Assembly: GCA_023277325.1 (NCBI GenBank)
Contig: JALRIQ010000051.1
Coordinates: 1 to 9,059 of the forward strand
Reading direction: 5' to 3'
Source: Bacteroidia bacterium
GTDB taxonomy: Bacteria; Bacteroidota; Bacteroidia; UBA8524
DNA length: 9,059 nt
The notes below the pieces were generated by a model, which worked only from the letters and a program-made list of their open reading frames with translations, was not told the DNA's origin and made no database searches. Both the position numbers and the translations under genes were made by a program. Positions 1-6,163 of the stretch are shown piece after piece. Position 1 is the first letter of the stretch; every line of letters starts with the position of its first letter.

Positions 1-1
1 C

Positions 2-138
2 CAAATCATCACCAAGAGCGAGTACGTCGGCGGAGTCATGAAGTTGTGCATTGACAAGCGCGGTACCATCACCGGCCAGTCCTACCTGACGGCGGACCGC
101 GTGGAGTTGAGCTTTGACATGCCTTTGGCGGAGATTGT
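2..138 (+). other. lepA: Fragment of lepA (elongation factor 4), C-terminal region, fused in frame to the PKD protein
   Basis: The translation begins QIITKSEYVGGVMKLCIDKR and continues through DRVELSFDMPLAEIV. This matches from memory the conserved stretch of LepA/EF4 just before its usual continuation of the type FDFYDKLKSISKGYASFDY. LepA is a ribosome-associated GTPase of about 600 residues; this piece lies roughly 60-100 residues before its C-terminus. The usual continuation is missing: after AEIV the frame runs into QFFDSSL and a PKD domain. By hand count, bases 1-138 are 78/138 G+C (about 56%), while 141-280 are 56/140 (40%). The junction is therefore also a composition boundary. No GTPase domain or stop is visible, so this is a remnant or an artefact, not a working lepA. 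Confidence 0.8.
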
Positions 139-1465
139 CCAGTTTTTTGATTCCTCCCTCATGTTAAATGCCAATGCGAATGAAGGAATTTTGTCCTGGT
201 ATTGGGATTTTGGTGATGGAACCACCCCCAGTTATTTGATGAACCCATACCATTTCTATTCGGCTTTTGGGAAGTTTGATGTGCGGCTGATCATCTATAC
301 GAATAGAGACTGTGTGGATACGGTATACAAAACCGTGGAGGTGGCAGGACCTCTTCCTGCCTTTGAATTTGTTACCGATTCAATTGGCTGTGTGCCATTT
401 GAGGTCGAGTTGAAAAATGTCTCTTCACGGGTGAAGAATTGGATTTGGTATTTCGGTGACCAGGCAAATACCACTTTCCCTACCTTGAACGACAGCAATG
501 TTACGTTTACCTATACTGCGCCGGGTACTTATTATCTGCAATTGTATGGAGCGGATAGTGTGTTTAACCCGGCTACACAAAACAATCAATATTGTGCCTA
601 TACCTATCCAGATACTTTGTTGCCGAATCAAATACCGAGAAAGGTTATTGTTCTGCCAATTCCTCCAGTGAATTTTACCATGCCAGATACCATTTGCCAG
701 GGTATTCCTTTTACGCTTGAGGATGACAGTGATCCAAAATACACCGAATACACTTGGATATTTAATGCGCAGGATACGGTGAATAGCCTGAACCCAACGG
801 TTTCGCATACGCTCTTTGATACTGGGTTATTTCAGGTCGATTATTACCCCACCTATGTTCCGGGTCCTCAGGACCGAGCCTGTTTCGATAGTGCCAGCAA
901 AATAATTCAGGTGGTGGGCCTCAGTGCTGATTTTGACTTTGACCCGCGCAGTACGCCGTTGGAAAAATATTTTGATAACCTTTCTAAGGGTGCCACTTTC
1001 TACCGCTGGGATTTTGGTCATCCCCAATCCGGACCTGCCAATCGTTCTTCAGAATTTGAGCCCAAGCATAGGTACCATCCGGATCAGGGCGAATTTGAGA
1101 TCTGCCTGGTCGCTGCTAATAAGTTTGGGTGTATTGATACGGTTTGTAAAATTGTCGACTTGCAATACCTTACCGATTTATTCATTCCAAATGTGTTTAC
1201 ACCAGGTGAGGTGGAAGGAATGAATGATGCCTTTGATATTTCTATATTGGGGGAAACAGAATACCATCTGCGTATCTATAACCGATGGGGAGATTTGGTT
1301 TTTGAATCGGAAACAGATGGCGAGGGCTCGGATGGCGCCAATTGGAATGGCACATTGAAAAATCGACAAAAAGCTCCGGCAGGAGTTTATTATGTGGTTT
1401 TCGATTACCAGTTCTATTATTCAGAACCTGTACGCTATACAGGAACGCTCACACTAATTCGTTGA
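2..1465 (+). CDS. PKD-repeat protein with T9SS type B sorting domain, N-terminus replaced by LepA-like sequence (partial, open at left edge)
   Basis: The frame is open from base 2; the first ATG is at 38 but no start is required inside the window. Bases 2-138 translate to LepA/EF4 sequence and are described separately. From about 139 the protein is a chain of PKD-like Ig folds: one with WYWDFGDG at about 197-220, a second with IWYFGD (about 440-460), a third with YTWIFN (about 750-770) and a fourth with YRWDFG (about 1000-1018). From 1178 there is a C-terminal domain beginning LFIPNVFTP, with YNRWGDLVFES and ending YTGTLTLIR. This is the gliding-motility-associated C-terminal (CHU_C, type B sorting) domain, which sends cargo through the type IX secretion system to the outside of the cell. 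The expected N-terminal signal peptide is absent, so the ORF as written could not enter the Sec pathway. A secreted adhesin or surface structural role is inferred from the PKD repeats; the ligand is unknown. Sure of the C-terminal two thirds, unsure that the whole ORF is one real protein. Confidence 0.85.
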   Translation, partial: QIITKSEYVGGVMKLCIDKRGTITGQSYLTADRVELSFDMPLAEIVQFFDSSLMLNANANEGILSWYWDFGDGTTPSYLMNPYHFYSAFGKFDVRLIIYTNRDCVDTVYKTVEVAGPLPAFEFVTDSIGCVPFEVELKNVSSRVKNWIWYFGDQANTTFPTLNDSNVTFTYTAPGTYYLQLYGADSVFNPATQNNQYCAYTYPDTLLPNQIPRKVIVLPIPPVNFTMPDTICQGIPFTLEDDSDPKYTEYTWIFNAQDTVNSLNPTVSHTLFDTGLFQVDYYPTYVPGPQDRACFDSASKIIQVVGLSADFDFDPRSTPLEKYFDNLSKGATFYRWDFGHPQSGPANRSSEFEPKHRYHPDQGEFEICLVAANKFGCIDTVCKIVDLQYLTDLFIPNVFTPGEVEGMNDAFDISILGETEYHLRIYNRWGDLVFESETDGEGSDGANWNGTLKNRQKAPAGVYYVVFDYQFYYSEPVRYTGTLTLIR

Positions 1466-1542
1466 TAAAAGGCGCCGATGGAGGTTCCTCCTTCTCATCC
1501 TAAAGCGTACATTTGTTTGAGGGATTAAACTCCTCTTTCATC

Positions 1543-1833
1543 ATGTGGCAGCAAGTTGTTAAACACCGTTTCATTATTACTGCAGGAGTATTCTTGTTAT
1601 GGATGCTGTTCTTTGATCAGAACAACATGATGGAACAGTATAAACTGCGTTCACAGCTCCATGACTTGGAGGATGAAAAAGAGTATTACGAAAAGGAGAT
1701 GCTCAAGGCACAACAAGAGTATGATGAACTATTTACCAATCAGGAAAGCCTCGAGAAATTTGCCCGCGAAAAGTACCTCATGAAAAAAGATAATGAGGAC
1801 ATTTTTGTGATCGTTCCCGAAGAAAAAGACTAA
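1543..1833 (+). CDS. FtsB/DivIC-family cell division protein (septum formation initiator)
   Basis: This small bitopic membrane protein has a short cytoplasmic N-terminus, one transmembrane helix (about residues 9-25, FIITAGVFLLWMLFF), then an extracytoplasmic coiled coil (about 28-70, rich in E, K, L and Q). It ends with the conserved tail LEKFAREKYLMKKDNEDIF. The tail and the WMLFFDQN motif are typical of Bacteroidota FtsB/DivIC homologues, which pair with FtsL and FtsQ in the divisome. I chose ATG 1543, giving 96 residues. A TTG at 1513 would add ten residues (MFEGLNSSFI) that are not characteristic of the family. There is no clear Shine-Dalgarno at normal distance from 1543; a GAGGG lies about 20 nt upstream. 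It follows the PKD gene by 77 bp on the same strand, but nothing suggests a functional link. Confidence 0.88.
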   Translation: MWQQVVKHRFIITAGVFLLWMLFFDQNNMMEQYKLRSQLHDLEDEKEYYEKEMLKAQQEYDELFTNQESLEKFAREKYLMKKDNEDIFVIVPEEKD

Positions 1834-1926
1834 CTCAACCTCACCTTTTCTTTTTTTAGCTCCTTAATCCTCAATCCTCAGTCCTCCGCAGCTTTAGCGG
1901 AGACGGAATTCCTCCCTTCTGACCTT
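1834..1926. terminator. Intergenic hairpin between convergent genes, possible weak terminator
   Basis: Between the stop of the FtsB-type gene and the stop of the minus-strand secreted protein lies an inverted repeat, CTCCGC (1884-1889) and GCGGAG (1897-1902), with a 7-nt loop. No T-tract follows it directly on either strand, although a T-rich stretch lies at 1845-1857. Its place between convergent stops fits a terminator, but it does not have the classic form. Confidence 0.3.
1866..1886. repeat. Three tandem heptamers (AATCCTC, AATCCTC, AGTCCTC)
   Basis: Positions 1866-1872 and 1873-1879 are identical heptamers and 1880-1886 differs at one base. They lie in the short convergent intergenic region directly before the 1884-1902 hairpin. 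The array is too short to assign a function. Confidence 0.5.
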
Positions 1927-2577
1927 CTACTCATTCTGAATCTTCAGCTTACCTGATTTCCATGCTTTGATAAACTGTGCCCAGGCAAAGGGGTTCATCA
2001 GATTGATAGGAACCATTTGTCCGGTATAGTAGTATTTCCCTGCCTCTTGACGGAGGTAATATTTTGAGTTATCGGCTCCATCCATTTCCATGGCATAGGC
2101 CAATTCGCGAATGGTTTCAGGATCTAGTCCGTCGAGTGGACCTGATTCGCCAGGAACTGTAAGATTCACAAAATAATGTTCAAAGAGCTCTTTGCTGATA
2201 TAAGGCTTTACATATACCTCAGCCAGATAATGGGTGTCTTGGCTCATGGTCTGAATCATGGTGTATTTCTGTCCGGTTAGCTCGTAGGGAACAACATATT
2301 GAACACTTTTATATCCGATGCAGGTGAAGAGTAATGTATCGGTGCGTTTTACCACCACTGCAAAAAATCCCTGATCGTTGGAAACGGTTCCTTGCATGGT
2401 CCCGGCGATGCGAATATTCACATTCGAAACGGCTTGCAAGCTGTCTGGGCTGATAATTAATCCGGTAAACTGAATGAGCTCATCCAAACGTTCCGCACTG
2501 TCGCTTTGGGCAGTTGCTAGGAATGGCGACATGAGTAAACTCAAAAGAGCGGAAAGAGTAAGGACGATTTTTTTCAT
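1927..2577 (-). CDS. Secreted CarboxypepD_reg-like domain protein
   Basis: The 216-residue protein starts at ATG 2577 with a clear Sec signal peptide: MKK, a hydrophobic core to about residue 20, and probable signal peptidase I cleavage after ATA or ATAQ near residue 24. Residues about 36-115 form a CarboxypepD_reg-like beta-sandwich. The pattern is FTGLIIS, then VNIRIAGT, GTVSNDQGFF and LLFTCIGYKS. This is the same fold as the N-terminal plug extension of SusC/TonB-dependent receptors, but no receptor barrel follows. The C-terminal half (about 120-216) carries YVKPYISKELFEHYF and a YYLRQEAGKYYYTGQ segment that I cannot assign. It begins 28 bp downstream of the chromate-transporter gene on the same strand and is probably co-transcribed with it. 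An envelope or periplasmic role is inferred; the molecular function is unknown. Confidence 0.82.
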   Translation of the reverse strand: MKKIVLTLSALLSLLMSPFLATAQSDSAERLDELIQFTGLIISPDSLQAVSNVNIRIAGTMQGTVSNDQGFFAVVVKRTDTLLFTCIGYKSVQYVVPYELTGQKYTMIQTMSQDTHYLAEVYVKPYISKELFEHYFVNLTVPGESGPLDGLDPETIRELAYAMEMDGADNSKYYLRQEAGKYYYTGQMVPINLMNPFAWAQFIKAWKSGKLKIQNE

Positions 2578-2605
2578 GGGTAATTAAAGTATCTCAAAAA
2601 GTATG

Positions 2606-3808
2606 CTAAGCCGGATAGAAAAGTCCAAACAATACCGCCGCAGCCACGATAACGGGCGAGGGGATTTTGGTTAACATGACAAGCAGCAAGGTAACAAAGA
2701 ACACCATGAAATTGGCATTGCTTGTTTCTATATCGTGGAAGAGCAGAATGGCGGCAGCCAATACCAAGCCAGCAGAAACAGCAGCAATTCCATCAATAGC
2801 CTTTCGAACGAGTGGCATTTTTTTCATCTCATCCCAAATAGGAAAGAGGAAGAATATCATCAGAATACCCGGCAAGAATATCCCGACAGTGCCAATCAGG
2901 CAGCCGAGCAATTGGCCCATAACTCCCCAATCCGACATGGCTTGTCCGTTCGCAAAAGTAGATATACTGAATACCGGACCAGGAATCGCCTGGAGTAAAC
3001 CAACACCCAGAACAAAATCTTCGGCACCCATATATCCCTTAAATGTCACGTATTGTTTGTACATCATCGGTATCAATACATTGCCACCTCCAAAAACTAT
3101 GGAACCATATTGATACGAGTTTTCAAAGAGTAAGACGGGTTTGCTTTGCGTAATGTTACCCACCACGGCCGAAACCACCAGAATGCTGATGAACAGGATG
3201 AATATTTTCCAGTTTGGGCGAATCTTTGCGCGATAAGCCGGGAATTCACCCTGACTTGCTCGATGAGAAAGAATTGCGCCAATACCGAGAAGCACAGGAA
3301 AAATCCAGGGTGACCGAAACAAAATTGCCCCCAGGGTTCCCATCGCGTAAAGGGCCACATACAAGGTCTTTTTCTTGATCATTAAAAAGACTTTAAATGC
3401 AGCGGCGGCAATAAAGGCTACAGCCATTGGATGGATATAGCTTAAAAATTCCATTGGGATATTTTGGGCGGCAGTAAAGTGCCAGGCCAAAACAAAGAAG
3501 GTCATGAGAATGGTGGCGGGAAGCACCCAGATAAGCAAAGCACTAAATGCCAATAATGGACCGCCCAGTTGATAGCCCAAGCTGGTAATCATTTGGGTGG
3601 AGGTTGGTCCAGGAAGCATTTGACAAAAAGAATGAAGCTCCAATAATTCAGCCTTTGTCAGGTATTTCCGTTTGTCGACCATGTGTTTGATGATGGCATT
3701 CAAATGTGCACCAGGTCCCCCAAAACCTGTTATGGAAATGAAAAAAATTTCCTTCAGGTAAATGAAGCGCTTAATTTGCGAGACGGAATATGAGGGTATC
3801 GACGACAC
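2606..3808 (-). CDS. chrA: Chromate transporter family (CHR, long two-domain form)
   Basis: This is a polytopic inner-membrane protein of 400 residues, the usual length for the two-domain (LCHR) form. Each half has the family signature. In half one it is TGFGGPGAHLN (about residues 27-37) with MLPGPTSTQ (64-72). In half two it is FGGGNVLIPMM (from about 237) with AIPGPVFSIST (from about 273). About ten to twelve hydrophobic helices separate and follow these motifs. Characterised members export chromate by a proton- or sulfate-linked mechanism, but many chromosomal homologues have untested substrates, so resistance to chromate is inferred only from family. The start is GTG at 3808 (revcomp of CAC 3806-3808); no ATG occurs before the first signature. 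The start region overlaps that of the divergent lipoprotein gene by 19 bp. No ChrB-like regulator is present in the window. Confidence 0.92.
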   Translation of the reverse strand: MSSIPSYSVSQIKRFIYLKEIFFISITGFGGPGAHLNAIIKHMVDKRKYLTKAELLELHSFCQMLPGPTSTQMITSLGYQLGGPLLAFSALLIWVLPATILMTFFVLAWHFTAAQNIPMEFLSYIHPMAVAFIAAAAFKVFLMIKKKTLYVALYAMGTLGAILFRSPWIFPVLLGIGAILSHRASQGEFPAYRAKIRPNWKIFILFISILVVSAVVGNITQSKPVLLFENSYQYGSIVFGGGNVLIPMMYKQYVTFKGYMGAEDFVLGVGLLQAIPGPVFSISTFANGQAMSDWGVMGQLLGCLIGTVGIFLPGILMIFFLFPIWDEMKKMPLVRKAIDGIAAVSAGLVLAAAILLFHDIETSNANFMVFFVTLLLVMLTKIPSPVIVAAAVLFGLFYPA

Positions 3809-4392
3809 AGGGTTTCGACAAATTTAAAATAAAGACGCATCTAGGCGAGTCCTTGGTGCTTTTTTTCCTATTTCTAAGCATGATGTTCGCTTGGCAATCT
3901 TGCCAGGAAGCACCCACACCTGCGGAAAAGATTTACCTCGATACGCTTTACTATAAACTGAAAGGTAATGAGAAAGCTCTGAATATAGATGAGCAAGCAC
4001 TGGTCGACCGAAAGGAAATCATTCGGTCAATATGGATTCCTTCGTTAAAAGATACCATGCCGGATATCCGTGTGCGCATGGAGGATGAATTAAGGGGTAT
4101 GCTCACTGCCTATGATTATTATCTGGATCGTCAGTTGTTGTTCAAGTCAAGCACGCGTTTGCTTCTTGAGGATTGGGAAAAGTTCAAATCCCAAACAGAT
4201 GCCGAGGAAATCTCCAGAGAAGAATTTAAGGAGCAATACAAGTCCTTAAATGAAAAGGTGATGAAGAATACCAATGAGATTGAACTTATGGCAAAACCGG
4301 TGTATGAATTGGAGCCAATGTGGTTACGTTTCAAGAGAATGATGGACATTCGTGGCGTTTCGGGCAGCCTGACCGATTCTAGCGGAAACTAG
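3790..4392 (+). CDS. Putative lipoprotein of unknown function
   Basis: I do not recognise this 200-residue protein. With ATG 3790 it has a rather long basic N-region (KFKIKTH), a hydrophobic core (LVLFFLFLSMMFAW, about 22-35) and a cysteine at residue 38 in WQSCQ. This suggests a lipoprotein, although the position -3 residue (W) is unusual for a lipobox. The mature part is charged and apparently mostly helical, with a Glu/Lys-rich stretch (about 130-175) that could form a coiled coil or helical hairpin. It ends with a Ser/Thr-rich tail. The start overlaps the start of the divergent chrA-type gene by 19 bp. TTG or GTG codons just before the hydrophobic core are possible alternative starts, but they would leave no basic N-region. 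TTAATTTG at 3771-3778 is one mismatch from a -7 box and could drive it. Lipid-anchored envelope location is inferred. Confidence 0.72.
   Translation: MRVSTTQGFDKFKIKTHLGESLVLFFLFLSMMFAWQSCQEAPTPAEKIYLDTLYYKLKGNEKALNIDEQALVDRKEIIRSIWIPSLKDTMPDIRVRMEDELRGMLTAYDYYLDRQLLFKSSTRLLLEDWEKFKSQTDAEEISREEFKEQYKSLNEKVMKNTNEIELMAKPVYELEPMWLRFKRMMDIRGVSGSLTDSSGN
3819..3826 (-). promoter_or_regulatory. Candidate Bacteroidota -7 box for the chrA-type gene
   Basis: On the minus strand these bases read TAAATTTG, an exact match to the Bacteroidota -7 consensus TAnnTTTG, about 10 nt before the GTG at 3808. The leader would be only a few nucleotides. No TTG-type -33 element is visible at the expected spacing, so the call is tentative. 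Confidence 0.3.
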
Positions 4393-4487
4393 CATCTGAC
4401 AAGGGATTTTACCCTAAAATACGGAGGGCGAATTTTTACGTTCGTCGATATCCTACAGAATATTGCTTAGCCTAAGCAACTGAATGA

Positions 4488-4886
4488 GTAGCTGCGATTC
4501 AAAAAGATTGCTCTATTTCTTTCACATATGACGGCAAGTAACGGGTATTTGATGGAACGCCTTTTATGCTTCAAAAGGATGGTATCGTTCATTTCAAAGG
4601 AGGAAAAAGTGCAGGCGATCAATCCAGTAAAAGTGATTTTATTTTCTCCTTTTATCAAAATGGTCCATTTTCCACTCAAGACGAATTTACAATCAATTCA
4701 TTTGGCAGATAGGGATATTCTGTATTTGAAATCGGCGATGGCCGCCGATTGAGCCATGATAAGGTTAATATTACAATTGAGTGCCGTGATCCATACCGGA
4801 TTCGTTTTTCTGGTACGTATTACTATTATGATGATGGCGAGTTTAAAAAGATACAAGTGACGGATGGTTTGTTGCAAGTTCAATAA
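4488..4886 (+). pseudogene. Decayed small secreted or lipoprotein gene with two in-frame stops
   Basis: One frame runs from about 4488 to TAA 4884-4886 with only two internal stops, TAA at 4539 and TAG at 4710. Between and after them the translation reads like a beta-rich secreted protein. It runs CSISFTYDGK, stop, RVFDGTPFMLQKDGIVHFKG and on to FTINSFGR, stop, then GYSVFEIGDGRRLSHDK, and ends FSGTYYYYDDGEFKKIQVTD and GLLQVQ. The last part (I-T-I, then SGTY.YY, then I.VTDG) resembles the C-terminal strands of small Bacteroidota lipoproteins such as the DUF6252 type; this is by eye only. A strong hairpin terminator starts one base after the final stop, as expected behind a genuine gene. Just upstream, another frame reads RFKKIALFLS (about 4495-4524), possibly a broken signal peptide. 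TACGTTCG at 4437-4444 is one mismatch from a -7 box. Sequencing errors in an intact gene are the main alternative. Confidence 0.5.
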
Positions 4887-4887
4887 G

Positions 4888-4922
4888 AATAATGGCTCGC
4901 TTTGCGGGCCATTATTTTGTTT
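4888..4922 (+). terminator. Strong Rho-independent terminator
   Basis: AATAATGGC (4888-4896) pairs with GCCATTATT (4908-4916), continued inward by a T-G wobble and CGC/GCG around a TTT loop. This gives a 13-bp stem followed by TTGTTTGTT. It begins right after the stop at 4886, so it served the decayed gene, and it insulates the cyclophilin gene downstream. Confidence 0.82.
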
Positions 4923-4954
4923 GTTGGTTCTGAATTAAGCACTAAATTGTGGCT

Positions 4955-5602
4955 ATGAAGAGAACCTATTTACTTGCACTCATGCTGTGCAGCTTAGTTA
5001 TCGTAAGCTCCTGCAAAAAGGACGATGACAACCGTGGAAATACTACCCCGGCGAGCCCAAAATATGAGGTGGTTGAGCTTAGCACCGACTTTGGAAATTT
5101 CTATATCTGGCTGTATGATGAAACCCCTTTGCACAAGGCGAATTTCCTCAAATTGGCAAAAGAGGGATTTTATGATGGAACAACGTTTCATCGTTTGGTA
5201 ACCCAATTTGTAATGCAAGGAGGAGATCCGAATAGCAAAGACACAGATCCAAAGAATGATGGATTTGGTGGACCAGGATATACCATTCCTGCTGAAATCA
5301 CTCCGAACCTAAAACATGATGCTGGGATGATTGGAGCTGCGCGCGATAATAACCCAGAGAAAAAATCCAATGGCTCTCAGTTTTATATCTGCCTGAGTAG
5401 AGACAAAACAGCGGGCTTGGATGGAAACTATACCGTATTTGGAAAGGTTATCAAAGGAATGGACAATGCGCCAAAAATCATGTCACGTCCGTTTGATCAA
5501 AACGGCAGACCATTGACTGACATTAAAATGAGCATGAAGGTGTTATCCTACGATACCGAAGCAGAAGTTTTGGCAGAATATGGATTTGAAATTCCGAAAT
5601 AG
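4955..5602 (+). CDS. Cyclophilin-type peptidyl-prolyl isomerase, lipoprotein
   Basis: It catalyses cis-trans isomerisation of X-Pro bonds in envelope proteins. From ATG 4955 (215 residues) it has a lipoprotein signal MKRTYLLALMLCSLVIVSSC with the lipobox cysteine at residue 20. An Asp-rich linker (KKDDDN) follows, then a cyclophilin domain from about residue 38 to 205. Family signatures are visible: FHRLVTQFVMQGGDP (residues 78-92, with R80 equivalent to the catalytic Arg of human CypA), NGSQFYICL, and LDGNYTVFGKV, where CypA has its Trp121 region. A GTG six bases upstream (4949) would add only two residues and gives a poorer N-region. The domain is somewhat larger than minimal bacterial cyclophilins, with an insert around DPKNDGFGGPGYTIPAEI that is common in this group. 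It converges with ndk on a shared terminator. A second PPIase of a different family lies 1.6 kb downstream. Confidence 0.93.
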   Translation: MKRTYLLALMLCSLVIVSSCKKDDDNRGNTTPASPKYEVVELSTDFGNFYIWLYDETPLHKANFLKLAKEGFYDGTTFHRLVTQFVMQGGDPNSKDTDPKNDGFGGPGYTIPAEITPNLKHDAGMIGAARDNNPEKKSNGSQFYICLSRDKTAGLDGNYTVFGKVIKGMDNAPKIMSRPFDQNGRPLTDIKMSMKVLSYDTEAEVLAEYGFEIPK

Positions 5603-5618
5603 CAATACCTGAAGACAT

Positions 5619-5652
5619 AAAAAAAGCCATCCCGAAAGGATGGCTTTTCTTT
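5619..5652. terminator. Bidirectional Rho-independent terminator between the cyclophilin gene and ndk
   Basis: An A-run (5619-5625) leads into GCCATCC (5626-5632), a 5-nt loop, GGATGGC (5638-5644) and a T-rich run TTTTCTTTT. Counting the A/T flanks the stem is 11 bp, and it has a T-tract on both strands. It lies 16 bp after the cyclophilin stop and 16 bp after the ndk stop on the other strand, so it can terminate both. Confidence 0.88.
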
Positions 5653-5668
5653 TATAAAAAGTTTCCAC

Positions 5669-6088
5669 TTAGAAACGCTCGAAAGCTGAAAAGAAGAATG
5701 AAGCCTCAATTGCTGCATTCTCATCGCTGTCAGAACCGTGAACCGCGTTTGCATCGATAGATTTTGCATAGAGGTTACGAATGGTTCCAGGAGCAGCTTC
5801 TGCTGGGTTAGTTGCACCAATTAATGTACGGAAATCAGCTACTGCATTGTCTTTTTCCAAGATAGCAGCAACGATTGGTCCTGAAGTCATAAAGCTTACC
5901 AAATCTTTGTAGAATGGACGCTCGCTGTGCACTGCATAAAATTCTCCGGCTTTTGCTTCGCTCAAATGAATGAATTTCATTCCGCGAATTTTAAAGCCAT
6001 TGCTGATAATTAAGTCTAAAATCTTTCCAGTATACCCGTTACCTACGGCATCTGGTTTAATCATCGTAAAGGTGATATTGCCTGACAT
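5669..6088 (-). CDS. ndk: Nucleoside diphosphate kinase
   Basis: It transfers the gamma-phosphate of ATP to other (deoxy)nucleoside diphosphates through a phosphohistidine. The 139-residue length is normal for the family. The N-terminus has the expected [10 protein letters not shown] (residues 6-15). The nucleotide-site region includes [18 protein letters not shown], and the active-site segment NAVHGSDS places the catalytic histidine at residue 117. A canonical tail ([14 protein letters not shown]) completes the domain, so the enzyme looks intact. ATG at 6088 is unambiguous. It stands alone on the minus strand, divergent from the nrnA-type gene (75 bp between starts) and convergent with the cyclophilin gene. 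A -7 box candidate is listed separately. Confidence 0.97.
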   Translation of the reverse strand: MSGNITFTMIKPDAVGNGYTGKILDLIISNGFKIRGMKFIHLSEAKAGEFYAVHSERPFYKDLVSFMTSGPIVAAILEKDNAVADFRTLIGATNPAEAAPGTIRNLYAKSIDANAVHGSDSDENAAIEASFFFSAFERF

Positions 6089-6103
6089 CTCTTAAATTTT
6101 CGG

Positions 6104-6111
6104 CAAAACTA
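6104..6111 (-). promoter_or_regulatory. Candidate Bacteroidota -7 box for ndk
   Basis: On the minus strand these bases read TAGTTTTG, an exact TAnnTTTG match, about 16 nt before the ndk start codon. No clear TTG -33 element is seen at the expected spacing. In the same divergent region GACATTTG (6133-6140, plus strand) is a one-mismatch candidate for the nrnA-type gene. Confidence 0.4.
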
Positions 6112-6163
6112 TGATATAAATTTCGATTTAGCGACATTTGCCGCCAATCATTCCATAGCTGTT

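Noticed and set aside
425..808. Minus-strand ORF of 127 codons
   Set aside because: It is antisense to the PKD domains and has no recognisable features.
1479..1495. GGAGG-TT-CCTCC palindrome before the FtsB-type gene
   Set aside because: The loop is too small for the full stem and there is no T-run. It is not convincing as a terminator or operator.
1513..1542. TTG start for the FtsB-type gene
   Set aside because: The ten extra residues are not family-like and ATG 1543 gives the usual N-terminus.
2667..3113. Plus-strand ORF of 148 codons
   Set aside because: It is antisense to the chromate transporter, with low-complexity composition typical of a shadow frame.
4403..4420. Small inverted repeat (ATTTTA-CCC-TAAAAT) after the unknown lipoprotein gene
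   Set aside because: The stem is short and A/T only, with no T-tract after it, so it does not support a terminator call.
4528..4752. Plus-strand ORF of 74 codons starting ATG 4528
   Set aside because: Its translation lacks any recognisable pattern and overlaps the better protein-like frame (4488-4886). It has no signal or family motif.
4467..4883. Two minus-strand ORFs (4467-4679 and 4698-4883)
   Set aside because: They lie opposite the decayed gene, have no motif and no sensible start context, and read like antisense shadows.
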